Assembly: GCA_031548545.1 (NCBI GenBank)
Contig: JAVBQY010000011.1
Location: forward strand, 69,147-133,146
Source of the DNA: UBA932 sp031548545
GTDB lineage: Bacteria > Bacteroidota > Bacteroidia > Bacteroidales > UBA932
DNA: 64,000 bases
Direction of reading: 5' to 3'
Shown here: positions 32,878 through 41,437 of the stretch, one piece after another
Numbering within the stretch: position 1 is the stretch's first letter
Layout: the number at the start of each line of letters is the position of its first letter
Program-made: the position numbers and the translations under genes
The notes under the pieces: generated by a model
What the model saw: the letters and a program-made list of their open reading frames with translations, nothing else
Databases searched by the model: none
Told to the model about the DNA's origin: nothing

Positions 32878-34374
32878 TTAGGCGGATGTCGTGCCGGCGG
32901 CTAACTTTGCGGCTACTTCCTGTTTCCAGCGGCTGTAGGTGTCCTCCAGCACTGATTTGACGGACGGGTCGGGGAGGATGGTGTCCAGTTTTTTCAGGGA
33001 AGCGAAGGCCTCTTCCCGGCTTTTATAGAAGCCGGCGCCCAGTGCCGCGCCGCGTGCAGCGCCCAGCGCACCGTCGGTGTTGTATAGTTCAATGCTGACA
33101 TCGCAAATGCTTGCCAGGGTGTTGCGGAAAATAGGGCTGAGGAAGAGGTTGGCCTTTCCGGCGCGGATAACCTGCGGTTTTACGCCCATTTCACGCATAA
33201 TGTCAAGTCCGTAGCGGAAGGCGAAAGCTATGCCTTCCTGTGCGGCGCGCAGGATATGGGCGCGGGTATGGCGGTTAAGGTCTATGTTGACGATGCCGGC
33301 GCCGGTAAACCTGTTTTCGAGCATACGCTCCGCTCCGTTGCCGAAGGGAAGCATGATCAGGCCTTCGCTTCCGGCCGGAATGTCGGCGCAAAGACTGTTG
33401 ACCTCGTCATAGCTGATTTCAGGGGCGCAGAGCCGTTTGGTCCAGGCGTTGAGTATGCCGGTGCCGTTAATGCACAGCAGTACGCCTAAACGCGGCTTTT
33501 CATTGCTGTGGTTGACATGGAGAAACGGATTTACCCTTGAGCGCTGGTCCGCCCTGGGCTGTTCGGTTACACCGTATACGACGCCGGAGGTGCCGCCAGT
33601 GGCGGCTACATCGCCGGGATCCATTACGTTCAATGAAAAAGCATTGTTCGGCTGGTCGCCGGCCCGGTAAGTAATGGGCGTTCCTTTCTTGATGCCCAGT
33701 AATTTTTCCGTAGCCTCATTGGTATGCGCCTGTATGCCCAGCGAGGGGTGGTATCCGGGGATATAATTTTCCGGAATGCCATAGTGCGCTGCAATAAAGC
33801 CGGCCGTTTCATTGTTTTTGAAATCCCAGAGAATTTGCTCGGATAAGCCGCCGGAGGTGGTGCTTATCTCACCGGAGAGCAGGTAGGCAATATAATCGCC
33901 CGGTAACATGAATTTGTGGATCCGGCTGAAGGTCTCCGGCTCGTTTTCTTTTACCCATGCCAGTTTGGAGGCGGTGAAATTGCCGGGGGCATTGAGGGTC
34001 TGTGAGAGGCAGCGTTCGTGGCCTATGGCGTCAAATGCCCTGGCGCCGATACTTACGGCCCGGCTGTCACACCAGATGATGGATTTGCGCAATAGCCTTC
34101 CCTCCTTATCCAGGCAAACCAGTCCGTGCATTTGGTAGGTAATACCGATCGCCGCCACTTCGTCCATGGCATAGCGTTGGGCCAGTTGGGCAATGCCTTT
34201 GCATACATAATCCCACCACATGGCCGGATCCTGTTCCGCCCATCCGGTTTGTACCGATTCAATCGGCATTTCTACCGCCGGTAATGTCGCCGAGGCGATA
34301 CATTCCCCGCTATTGACTTCCATCAACGCTACTTTTACTGATGAACTTCCAATGTCTATTCCTAATGTTTTCAT
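32878..34374 (-). CDS. xylB: Xylulokinase
   Basis: This 498-residue FGGY-family kinase phosphorylates D-xylulose. The N-terminal phosphate loop is G-I-D-I-G-S-S-S-V-K. Substrate and catalytic residues include M-H-G-L near residue 80 and A-G-D-Q-P-N-N-A near 240 (catalytic aspartate). The C-terminal A-T-G-G-T-S-G, G-N-G-A-E-R and G-A-A-R-G-A-A-L-G-A-G segments are typical. It lies 36 bases after xylR, in the same order xylR-xylB-xylA as known Bacteroides xylose loci. Confidence 0.95.
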   Translation of the reverse strand: MKTLGIDIGSSSVKVALMEVNSGECIASATLPAVEMPIESVQTGWAEQDPAMWWDYVCKGIAQLAQRYAMDEVAAIGITYQMHGLVCLDKEGRLLRKSIIWCDSRAVSIGARAFDAIGHERCLSQTLNAPGNFTASKLAWVKENEPETFSRIHKFMLPGDYIAYLLSGEISTTSGGLSEQILWDFKNNETAGFIAAHYGIPENYIPGYHPSLGIQAHTNEATEKLLGIKKGTPITYRAGDQPNNAFSLNVMDPGDVAATGGTSGVVYGVTEQPRADQRSRVNPFLHVNHSNEKPRLGVLLCINGTGILNAWTKRLCAPEISYDEVNSLCADIPAGSEGLIMLPFGNGAERMLENRFTGAGIVNIDLNRHTRAHILRAAQEGIAFAFRYGLDIMREMGVKPQVIRAGKANLFLSPIFRNTLASICDVSIELYNTDGALGAARGAALGAGFYKSREEAFASLKKLDTILPDPSVKSVLEDTYSRWKQEVAAKLAAGTTSA

Positions 34375-34409
34375 GATGATGTTTGCTTATTTGTTGCTAA
34401 TTACGGGTG

Positions 34410-35162
34410 CTATTTATACACAGAGCCCAATTTAAAGAGCCGTTTATTCCGTTGCTCATATTTCCGGCGGTCAAAAACGAAATATTGGGCCGGCTTGTGG
34501 GGTACATTGCTCTCTTTCTCATTGACCGGTATCACGTATTCAAGGGATAACATTTTTTTTCTGAAATTCCGGTTGTCAATAGCCACGTCAAAAACCGTTT
34601 CATACAGATTCTGCAGTTGACGGATGGTAAATTTCTTCGGAAGAAATTCAAAAGCTACAGGTTCAAGGTGGAACAGGTTGATCAGGTGGTCTATGGCGCT
34701 CATTAAAATTTTGTTATGATCAAGCGCCAGGCCCTGCACTTGATGTAGCTCCATCCATTCCGCGCCATGGCGGTGGCTGTAGGTGACCAGTTTTTCATCT
34801 AATTTTACAAGGGCAAAAAAGACCATTGTCACGACCCGTTCCAAAGAGACCCGGTAGTAATCATTGATCCACTTCAACTCGGCTCCCTGCACGCGTTGCG
34901 GATCGGAAAAAATTTCCATCTGCCGGAGGTTGATGCTGCGTGCGCCGATAAATTCGCGGATCACGCGTTCCGCCGCATCTGCAAGGCTTTCTGTGTTGGA
35001 AATTAAACTTCCGGGAAGTTTGAGGTCGCTCAGGACTTTATGGGGCGCCGGTATACGGCGGCGTTTTTCCAGCAGTACCTTCAACGATTTTCCGTCGAAA
35101 CCGAACACTACGCAGTCTACCGAAAGCGCCTGTTTATCATAGCTGAGGTTCCGTGTCCGCAT
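34410..35162 (-). CDS. xylR: NUDIX-type transcriptional regulator of xylose use (XylR/NrtR-like)
   Basis: This 250-residue protein combines an N-terminal NUDIX fold (about residues 10-150) with a C-terminal winged helix (about 160-225). The NUDIX box region has G-S-L-I...A-E-R-V-I-R-E-F-I-G, but the R-E-x-x-E-E core needed for catalysis is not kept, so it is probably a sugar sensor without hydrolase activity. This is the AraR/XylR type described in Bacteroides, where such regulators bind palindromes at pentose operons. A perfect 9-5-9 palindrome lies 49 bases upstream of its start, suggesting it controls itself and xylBA. The ligand (xylose or a xylose metabolite) is inferred. Confidence 0.88.
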   Translation of the reverse strand: MRTRNLSYDKQALSVDCVVFGFDGKSLKVLLEKRRRIPAPHKVLSDLKLPGSLISNTESLADAAERVIREFIGARSINLRQMEIFSDPQRVQGAELKWINDYYRVSLERVVTMVFFALVKLDEKLVTYSHRHGAEWMELHQVQGLALDHNKILMSAIDHLINLFHLEPVAFEFLPKKFTIRQLQNLYETVFDVAIDNRNFRKKMLSLEYVIPVNEKESNVPHKPAQYFVFDRRKYEQRNKRLFKLGSVYK

Positions 35163-35178
35163 GATCCCTGTTTTTTTA

Positions 35179-35186
35179 CAAAGGTA
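35179..35186 (-). promoter_or_regulatory. -7 box of the xylR operon promoter
   Basis: The minus strand reads TACCTTTG, an exact Bacteroidota -7 box, 17 bases before the xylR start codon. The -33 position has no clear TTTG; the palindrome at 35211-35233 begins just beyond it. Confidence 0.6.
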
Positions 35187-35210
35187 AAAGAATAAATCTA
35201 ACCTTATTCA

Positions 35211-35233
35211 CTTAGCGTATTTTTTACGCTAAG
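35211..35233. promoter_or_regulatory. Putative XylR operator upstream of xylR
   Basis: CTTAGCGTA, five T, TACGCTAAG: a perfect palindrome placed directly upstream of the xylR promoter, the position expected of an autoregulatory site. Its arms are identical to those of the copy in GH67 (26800-26822). I saw no other full copy in the window. Confidence 0.65.
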
Positions 35234-35305
35234 TATAGGCATAAAATTATATGATATAGTGTATTGTGTTGTTGCTTTTTGACAAAAAAGCGCCCAATCC
35301 ATGCA

Positions 35306-37009
35306 TCAGTCGCCTGTTTCCCACACATACATCCCAATGACCACTCCTGTGAAGCCGCCCGCTGTGGCCGTGCTTAGTAGGCCGGCCTCAATTTCACCTG
35401 CCATATTCCAGCTGTCCCCTTTGTCAAAAGAGTAAAAGAAGTGATAGGTCTTGCCCAGCCCTTTGACCTTTAGCAGTACGGGGGCATTGGCGTATGCTTT
35501 GGGTATTTCAGCTTCTTCCAACCTCCGGACTTCTTTTTGCGCCAGGTCTATGCTTATGCACGCCTTGCCCTGTGCGTTGAGGCTTTTTCCAAAAACAATA
35601 TTGTAGTTTTCATTCTGGAAACACACCAGTCCCGCTATGTCTCCTTTGTGTGCCGGCCGGTAGCTCATTTCTGCCTCTAATTCAAAAAACTGGTGTTGTT
35701 GCCGGTGTCCGATGAAGGCCGGTTGTCCCTTTTCATAAATACTTTGCCCGTTGGCCTGCATGCTTAAGGCGCCGCTCCCGCTTGTCCACCATTGTGTGTG
35801 AGGGGTGCGGATAAAAATCCAGCGGTCATTTAAAACGGGCGAATTGAAATTGTCACTATACGTAAAGTTACCCTTGAGGCTGCGGGCGTCGGAACTTAAT
35901 CCGGCTTTTTCTACAATATAAGGAACCGGCGCTCCCTTGGGGAGTATTACCGGGTAAGCATCCGTCCAGTTGACCGGAAGAAGAAAGGTCTCGCGCCCGG
36001 TGTTGAAGTGGTTTTTATCATAAGGCCTGCAGCCCAGAAATACTGCGTACCATTCACCCTTGGGCGTTTGTACAAGGTCGGCATGGCCGGCGCAGGTTAC
36101 GGGGGCGGGCCTGTCGGCAGGCAGGTCGCGTTGTGTCAGTATAGGATTGCGGGTCCAGGGACGGTAGGGGCCCCAGACCTTGTCTGCGCGGAAAATAACT
36201 TCCGAATGTTGGTCGCCCGTTCCTCCTTCGGCGCACATCAGGTAATAGTATCCGTTGATCTTGTACAGATGAGGGGCCTCAATCCATATGGGCTGCAGGC
36301 GCTTATCCGTTCCTCCGTCTATAACCATTAAGCGGTTGTTGAGCGTTGTATCGGCGTTGGTATCGTATTCATGCATCCAGATGGCGCGGTGTCCCTGCCA
36401 TTGAGGCGCACCCTGCGGGGCGTCATTATGTACGATGTAGGCTTTCCCGTCGTCATCAAAAAACATGGACGGATCAATGCCGCCGACCTTGGGCAGTACA
36501 ATAGGGTCCGACCAATGACCGGATTGGGGGTCTTTGGTCTTGACTATAAAATTACCAATGCCGTCCACACAGGTGTTAATCAGATAAAAGGTGTCATCAT
36601 GCGGGTTGTAGTGAATGGACGGGGCATATACGCCTCCGTCGATCCGTATTCCATCAAGATGTAATTGTGAGGGGCGGTTTAATACATGGCCTATCTGTAC
36701 CCAGTTTACCAGGTCCGTGCTGTGAAAGATAGGAATGCCCGGATAGTAGGCGAAAGAAGAACACACCAGGTAATAGTCATTGCCCTTGCGGCAGATGGCC
36801 GGATCGGGGTAAAAACCTGGTAGTATGGGGTTGTAATACATCTGTTCGGAATTGATTCCCGTATTAAATACCGGATCTGCGCCTTTGTACTCAAAATTCC
36901 GGAATGTGGCGCCCTTCTCCTGTGTACATGCTACCGCCAATACAGCTGCCAGCACCGCCGCCGCTACACCCGCCTGCCGGCTTATCCTATACGCTAAACC
37001 TCTTTTCAT
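35306..37009 (-). CDS. GH43 family glycoside hydrolase (lipoprotein)
   Basis: This 567-residue protein is a five-blade-propeller GH43 enzyme, probably a beta-xylosidase or alpha-L-arabinofuranosidase. The N-terminus is a lipoprotein signal ending L-A-V-A-C near residue 28. The catalytic set is visible: base Asp in F-Y-P-D-P, the Asp in G-I-D-P-S-M-F, and acid Glu in I-E-A-P-H-L-Y. A C-terminal beta-sandwich (about residues 375-560) follows. The gene stands alone between the xylR operon and the hybrid sensor and is probably read with neither. Exact side-chain specificity cannot be read from sequence. Confidence 0.9.
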   Translation of the reverse strand: MKRGLAYRISRQAGVAAAVLAAVLAVACTQEKGATFRNFEYKGADPVFNTGINSEQMYYNPILPGFYPDPAICRKGNDYYLVCSSFAYYPGIPIFHSTDLVNWVQIGHVLNRPSQLHLDGIRIDGGVYAPSIHYNPHDDTFYLINTCVDGIGNFIVKTKDPQSGHWSDPIVLPKVGGIDPSMFFDDDGKAYIVHNDAPQGAPQWQGHRAIWMHEYDTNADTTLNNRLMVIDGGTDKRLQPIWIEAPHLYKINGYYYLMCAEGGTGDQHSEVIFRADKVWGPYRPWTRNPILTQRDLPADRPAPVTCAGHADLVQTPKGEWYAVFLGCRPYDKNHFNTGRETFLLPVNWTDAYPVILPKGAPVPYIVEKAGLSSDARSLKGNFTYSDNFNSPVLNDRWIFIRTPHTQWWTSGSGALSMQANGQSIYEKGQPAFIGHRQQHQFFELEAEMSYRPAHKGDIAGLVCFQNENYNIVFGKSLNAQGKACISIDLAQKEVRRLEEAEIPKAYANAPVLLKVKGLGKTYHFFYSFDKGDSWNMAGEIEAGLLSTATAGGFTGVVIGMYVWETGD

Positions 37010-37068
37010 TGTATCTGATTTTAAAATTTAATCCGTCCTAATCTCTTAATATCCTAAACGCTTAGTCC

Positions 37069-40000
37069 CTAATTCATCTTCTCCACATACTCTGTCGGAG
37101 ACATTCCATAAAATTCCTTGAAAGAGGTAGAAAAGTGTGACATATTTGTAAATCCCATAGCGTAGGCGACATCCGACACCGTGAACTTTTTTTCCGACAA
37201 TAACAGGGCTGCTTGTTTCAGCCGGATGCCACGAATGAAGTCGCGGGCGCTTTGATTGGTTAATTCTTTCAATTTGCGGTGCATATGTACACGGCTCATA
37301 CCCACATTGGACGCCAAGAATTCCACATTTAGTTTAGGATTCGCCAGGTTGTCGTTAATAACCTTCAATATTTTGTTCATCAGCATTTCATCCGATGATT
37401 TCATCGCTACCGGTGTAATACGGTCATTATATTCCTGATTACCACTGAATTTGTTGCGTAGAATTTCCCGGCTGGAAATCAGGTTGTTGATCGTCTGTAT
37501 CAGCATGTCCGTACGGAAGGGCTTATCAAGATAAGCGTCAGCGCCGGTTTCAAGTCCTTCAATATGATCCTCGGCCTGTGTTTTGGCGGACAGGAGAATT
37601 ACAGGCGTATGGTTGATATTGATGTTCTGTTTGATTTTACGTGTGAGTGTGATGCCATCCATTACAGGCATCATCACATCACTGACAATCGCGTCAAACT
37701 GGTTATTCAGCATTAACTCCAGGGCTTCTTTGCCATTGGTGCAAGTGCTAATACGGTAGAATACGGACAATTCACTTTGTATAAAGCGGCGCAATTCATC
37801 TTCATCTTCTACGATCAGTACTTTATACTTCGTTTTGGATTTTGAAGCGGAGGGGGGCGCCTCTGCCTGCATGGCTTCTTCAGGTAATCCGTCCGCGCTA
37901 TTGTGATAATACATGGCCACACGTTGCGCTGCAGCTTCAGGGGTTTCCAGCTCCTCTTTGCGCAGGTGGCTGTTGCCCATGGGCAGCCGGACAACAAATT
38001 CTACTCCCTGCTGATCGTCCGTACGATTTTCCGCATAAATCACGCCATGGTGTAATTCCACCAACTGACGGGAGAGGTGAAGCCCCACGCCGGTGCCGAA
38101 ATTTGTATTGCTTTGCGTTTGGCTGATCTGGTAAAAACGTTCGAATATGCGTTCTATATTTTCGGCATTTACGCCTATTCCGCTATCTATTACCCTGATT
38201 TCAAAATAATTGTTTACAGGTAGGCGTTTGTCTCCCTGGCCGGTGCCGAGCCGGATGATAATTTCTCCGTTCTCGGGGGTGAATTTAAATGCATTGGACA
38301 GGATATTCAGCAGCACCTTATCAAAATTATTCAGGTCTATCCATACCTTCAACGGGCCGGAGGGATGCTCAAATACAAAACGGATATTTTTCTGCCGGGC
38401 CGTATATTCAAACGTATGTGTCAGGTCTTCTATAAAGCCCACTATATCCGTCTCCCGGCAATAGATGCGCATCAGTCCCTTGTCAAGTTTACGAATATCC
38501 ATCAGCTGATTGATCAGTCGTAATATCCGCTGTGCATTGCGGTACATGATCATATAAGCCTGATGGGTGCTGCTGTCGGATTTTATAGCCAATAATTTTT
38601 CAAGCGGGCTTATAATCAGTGTCATCGGAGTCCTGATCTCATGCGAAATATTGATAAAAAATTGTAGTTTGGCCTCATTGATTTCCTGGGCGTGTTCTTG
38701 CTTTAACAATTCTTGCCGGTAATAAATTTTTGAACGTATATAGTTGATAATACCATATATGAGAAATAAAGTCAGTAGAAAATAGGTGCTTATGGCCCAC
38801 CAGCTTTGGTACCAGGGATAGGCAATAGCGATGCGTATTTTCTTTTCGGAAGACGGGTCGTTGTAGAGCCTGACATTGAACAAATAATTGCCGGGCTGCA
38901 GGTTATTATAAGTAATTTGGTTGACACCCGGAGAGGTGGTGGTCCAGTCCGATTTCAAGCCCTCCATCTTGTATTCGTATACCGTTTGTTCCGGATTGAC
39001 AAAATTAAGCGTGGATAATTCAATGGTAAATGTATTGTCCTTGTGTCCCAGATAAAAAACATCGGCATTGGCCAATGATGTGCGGATAATAGGTTGTCCG
39101 TCCGAACAATCACCCGGCCGTACGGCTTGATTGAACAGATAAAAGCCCGTGAGGTATAGCAGAGAAGATGGTTTGAGGTCTAAAATGTTACGGGGATAAA
39201 AACCGGTGATTCCATTCGTGCCGCCAAAATAAATTTTTCCATACCTGTCTTTGAAGGCGGCTCCGCGCGTAAATTCATTGCCTTGTAAGCCGTCACCCGC
39301 ATAATAGTGATTGACCTCCCGTGTCGCGGGGTTCAGCCTGTAAAGCCCCTTGTAGGTACTGATCCATAATTTCCCTTCATTATCTTCACAAATACCGCAG
39401 ATCATATCACCCACCGGATTATTCTGCACCGGAAAATCGTCGGTGGCGCCGGTTTGTTTATTGAGACAATATAAGCGTGTGGTAGTGCCCACCCATATAT
39501 TCCCCTTAGTATCCTCACATAGTGCATTTACAATGTTGCCGCTCAGTATATTGTAACTTCCATTGTAGCTGATGAAACTTTTTCTGGCCGGATCAAAGCA
39601 GCTAAGTCCTTTATAATGACCAATCCATATTAATCCGTCGCGGTCACACAATATATAATTGATCCAGTCGTTACTCAATTCATTGATATTAAATTCATTT
39701 TCTTCACGCTTCGAGGACTCGTAATGGGTCAGCGCTCCGCTATGGAGGTTCATTAGGTAAAGTCCTGATCCAAAGGTGCCTATCAACAGACGTTTTTGCT
39801 TGTCTTCCGTGATATAATACACCTTTTCGTTAGACAATTCACTGATATATTGACATTTTCCTGTCTTCCGGTCCATTTTGGCCAGTCCTTTGGAATAAGA
39901 GCCTATCCACAGGTTGCGTTCCGAATCTTCAAATACAGAGAGTATGATACTGGGTACGGAGTGGGGTGATCCGCTCTGATAAAAATGGACGGATTGGTTC

Positions 40001-41160
40001 GTCTGTTCGTTCACGCCATATATCCCGTCATTATCCGTTGCCACCCATAAGGTATTGTCGCGGTCTTTGTATAGAGACATCACGCAACTTGATCCGATGA
40101 TGTTGTGCTTTATGGATTTATATCCATAGTAGTCGAACTTGTGCTGATTCTTGGGGACATAGACAATGCCTTTCTGGAATAAACCCAGCCAAAGGCTTCC
40201 GGTATTGTCCTCCAGGATGGCATGTATCTTACTTTTGCTGAAATCGAAGGACACGGTATTGACTTCGAAGTCCGTCATACTATTAGTCCGTTCATTGTAT
40301 ACCTTCAGGCCCTGCCCGTCGGTTCCGATCAGCAGTTGGTTGTCGCTATTGACAGCCATATTGTACACCAGATCAGGGTTTTTATCTCCATTGTTGATAT
40401 GTACAAAGCGCCCTTTCTCTCGGTCATAGCGATTGACCCCCCTGGTCAGGGTGCCCACAAACAGATTCCCGTTTTTATCTGCTATGATGGAGGATATATT
40501 GTCACTCGAAATTTCCGGGGCGCGGAATATCCGGACTTGCCTGCTTGGCAAGTGACAGCAATTCAAACCATTATTCTCGGACCCTATCCATATGTTGTTG
40601 TTAGCGTCTTTATAGATGGAATTCAGGTAATTACTGCTCAGGCGCGGCGAGATATCCGCCTCATAATAGGCCTCCGTTGCGCCACCTTTCAGGACAAACA
40701 AGCCGTTGCCGGAGGTTACTATCCAGCAATCCCCATTCTCCACCGCTGTAATTCCCGTAATATGGGGCTTTACAATTTCTTCATTCTGGATAAGTTTTAT
40801 GGATTCAAAAACATCCGTATCCCGGCAATAGCGCACCAGTCCACTGATCGTGCCTATCAGCAGGCGTTCGTCGCTGGTTTCAAAGATACAGCGCACATAG
40901 TTATTGCTGAGCGACGCAGTGTCGCTCTTCACATGGTTATAGCGTGTGAACTTTATCCCGTCAAAACGGTTCAGGCCATATTCCGTAGCTATCCATACAA
41001 AGCCTTCTTTATCCTGATAAATACAATTGATCAGGTTACTTGATAATCCGTTTTCGGTAGAAAAATAGCGTGCTGATTGCCCGTTGGCTATGTTACATAG
41101 ACTGAGAAAAACATATAATATACAGATTATTAGTTTCTTTATGTTTTTAACGTGTTGCAT
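37069..41160 (-). CDS. Hybrid two-component system sensor/regulator (HTCS)
   Basis: This 1363-residue protein fuses all parts of a two-component system. After a signal peptide (about 1-27) come some 14 periplasmic propeller repeats with W-I-G-T/S patterns (to about 660) and a Y_Y_Y domain (about 680-770). A membrane segment lies near 775-800. The histidine kinase has F-I-N-I-S-H-E-I-R-T-P near 838 and an ATPase domain with G-T-G-V-G-L-H-L-S. The receiver has its aspartate in S-D-V-M-M-P near 1162. An AraC-type DNA-binding domain forms the last 110 residues. It diverges from susC, so it most likely senses a xylooligosaccharide and switches on the susCD operon. Confidence 0.95.
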   Translation of the reverse strand: MQHVKNIKKLIICILYVFLSLCNIANGQSARYFSTENGLSSNLINCIYQDKEGFVWIATEYGLNRFDGIKFTRYNHVKSDTASLSNNYVRCIFETSDERLLIGTISGLVRYCRDTDVFESIKLIQNEEIVKPHITGITAVENGDCWIVTSGNGLFVLKGGATEAYYEADISPRLSSNYLNSIYKDANNNIWIGSENNGLNCCHLPSRQVRIFRAPEISSDNISSIIADKNGNLFVGTLTRGVNRYDREKGRFVHINNGDKNPDLVYNMAVNSDNQLLIGTDGQGLKVYNERTNSMTDFEVNTVSFDFSKSKIHAILEDNTGSLWLGLFQKGIVYVPKNQHKFDYYGYKSIKHNIIGSSCVMSLYKDRDNTLWVATDNDGIYGVNEQTNQSVHFYQSGSPHSVPSIILSVFEDSERNLWIGSYSKGLAKMDRKTGKCQYISELSNEKVYYITEDKQKRLLIGTFGSGLYLMNLHSGALTHYESSKREENEFNINELSNDWINYILCDRDGLIWIGHYKGLSCFDPARKSFISYNGSYNILSGNIVNALCEDTKGNIWVGTTTRLYCLNKQTGATDDFPVQNNPVGDMICGICEDNEGKLWISTYKGLYRLNPATREVNHYYAGDGLQGNEFTRGAAFKDRYGKIYFGGTNGITGFYPRNILDLKPSSLLYLTGFYLFNQAVRPGDCSDGQPIIRTSLANADVFYLGHKDNTFTIELSTLNFVNPEQTVYEYKMEGLKSDWTTTSPGVNQITYNNLQPGNYLFNVRLYNDPSSEKKIRIAIAYPWYQSWWAISTYFLLTLFLIYGIINYIRSKIYYRQELLKQEHAQEINEAKLQFFINISHEIRTPMTLIISPLEKLLAIKSDSSTHQAYMIMYRNAQRILRLINQLMDIRKLDKGLMRIYCRETDIVGFIEDLTHTFEYTARQKNIRFVFEHPSGPLKVWIDLNNFDKVLLNILSNAFKFTPENGEIIIRLGTGQGDKRLPVNNYFEIRVIDSGIGVNAENIERIFERFYQISQTQSNTNFGTGVGLHLSRQLVELHHGVIYAENRTDDQQGVEFVVRLPMGNSHLRKEELETPEAAAQRVAMYYHNSADGLPEEAMQAEAPPSASKSKTKYKVLIVEDEDELRRFIQSELSVFYRISTCTNGKEALELMLNNQFDAIVSDVMMPVMDGITLTRKIKQNININHTPVILLSAKTQAEDHIEGLETGADAYLDKPFRTDMLIQTINNLISSREILRNKFSGNQEYNDRITPVAMKSSDEMLMNKILKVINDNLANPKLNVEFLASNVGMSRVHMHRKLKELTNQSARDFIRGIRLKQAALLLSEKKFTVSDVAYAMGFTNMSHFSTSFKEFYGMSPTEYVEKMN

Positions 41161-41201
41161 TTTTCTGCTTTTAGGGAGGGTTGTGTCACTTAATGTTTCC
41201 T

Positions 41202-41209
41202 CAAAGTTA
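41202..41209 (-). promoter_or_regulatory. -7 box of the HTCS gene
   Basis: The minus strand reads TAACTTTG, an exact TAnnTTTG box 42 bases before the HTCS start codon. No clear -33 element is visible. Confidence 0.4.
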
Positions 41210-41249
41210 ACAAAATTGTTGTTCCGATGATGATTTTGCGGTTATAAAG

Positions 41250-41274
41250 GTAACATTTCCTACAAAAATGTTAC
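41250..41274. promoter_or_regulatory. Inverted repeat 1 upstream of susC (candidate HTCS site)
   Basis: GTAACATTT (41250-41258) and AAATGTTAC (41266-41274) are perfect reverse complements with a 7-base spacer. The half-sites GGTAACA and ATGTTACA recur in the second repeat 63 bases downstream. Confidence 0.5.
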
Positions 41275-41312
41275 ATACGGAATAGTTGCTGTTTCACATT
41301 TTGATAGGAGAG

Positions 41313-41338
41313 GTAACAAATTGAAGTGTTCATGTTAC
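41313..41338. promoter_or_regulatory. Inverted repeat 2 upstream of susC (candidate HTCS site)
   Basis: GTAACA (41313-41318) and TGTTAC (41333-41338) repeat the half-sites of the first element with a 14-base spacer. Its right edge is 31 bases before the susC -7 box, a typical activator position. Confidence 0.5.
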
Positions 41339-41369
41339 AGATTTTACGTTATTATAGAGAATAGAGTAC

Positions 41370-41377
41370 TATTTTTG
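41370..41377 (+). promoter_or_regulatory. -7 box of the susC operon
   Basis: TATTTTTG is an exact -7 box about 60 bases before susC. The -33 region lacks TTTG, as expected for a promoter that needs an activator. Confidence 0.5.
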
Positions 41378-41437
41378 TTCTCAAATTAGCGAGAGCTAAC
41401 ATTACCTTAATATAGTACTAACCTTTTTTTAAACTTT

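Noticed and set aside
36985..37056. TTAGCGTA half-site in the GH43 signal-peptide codons and ACGCTTAG just upstream
   Set aside because: No second arm at the right distance; probably chance.
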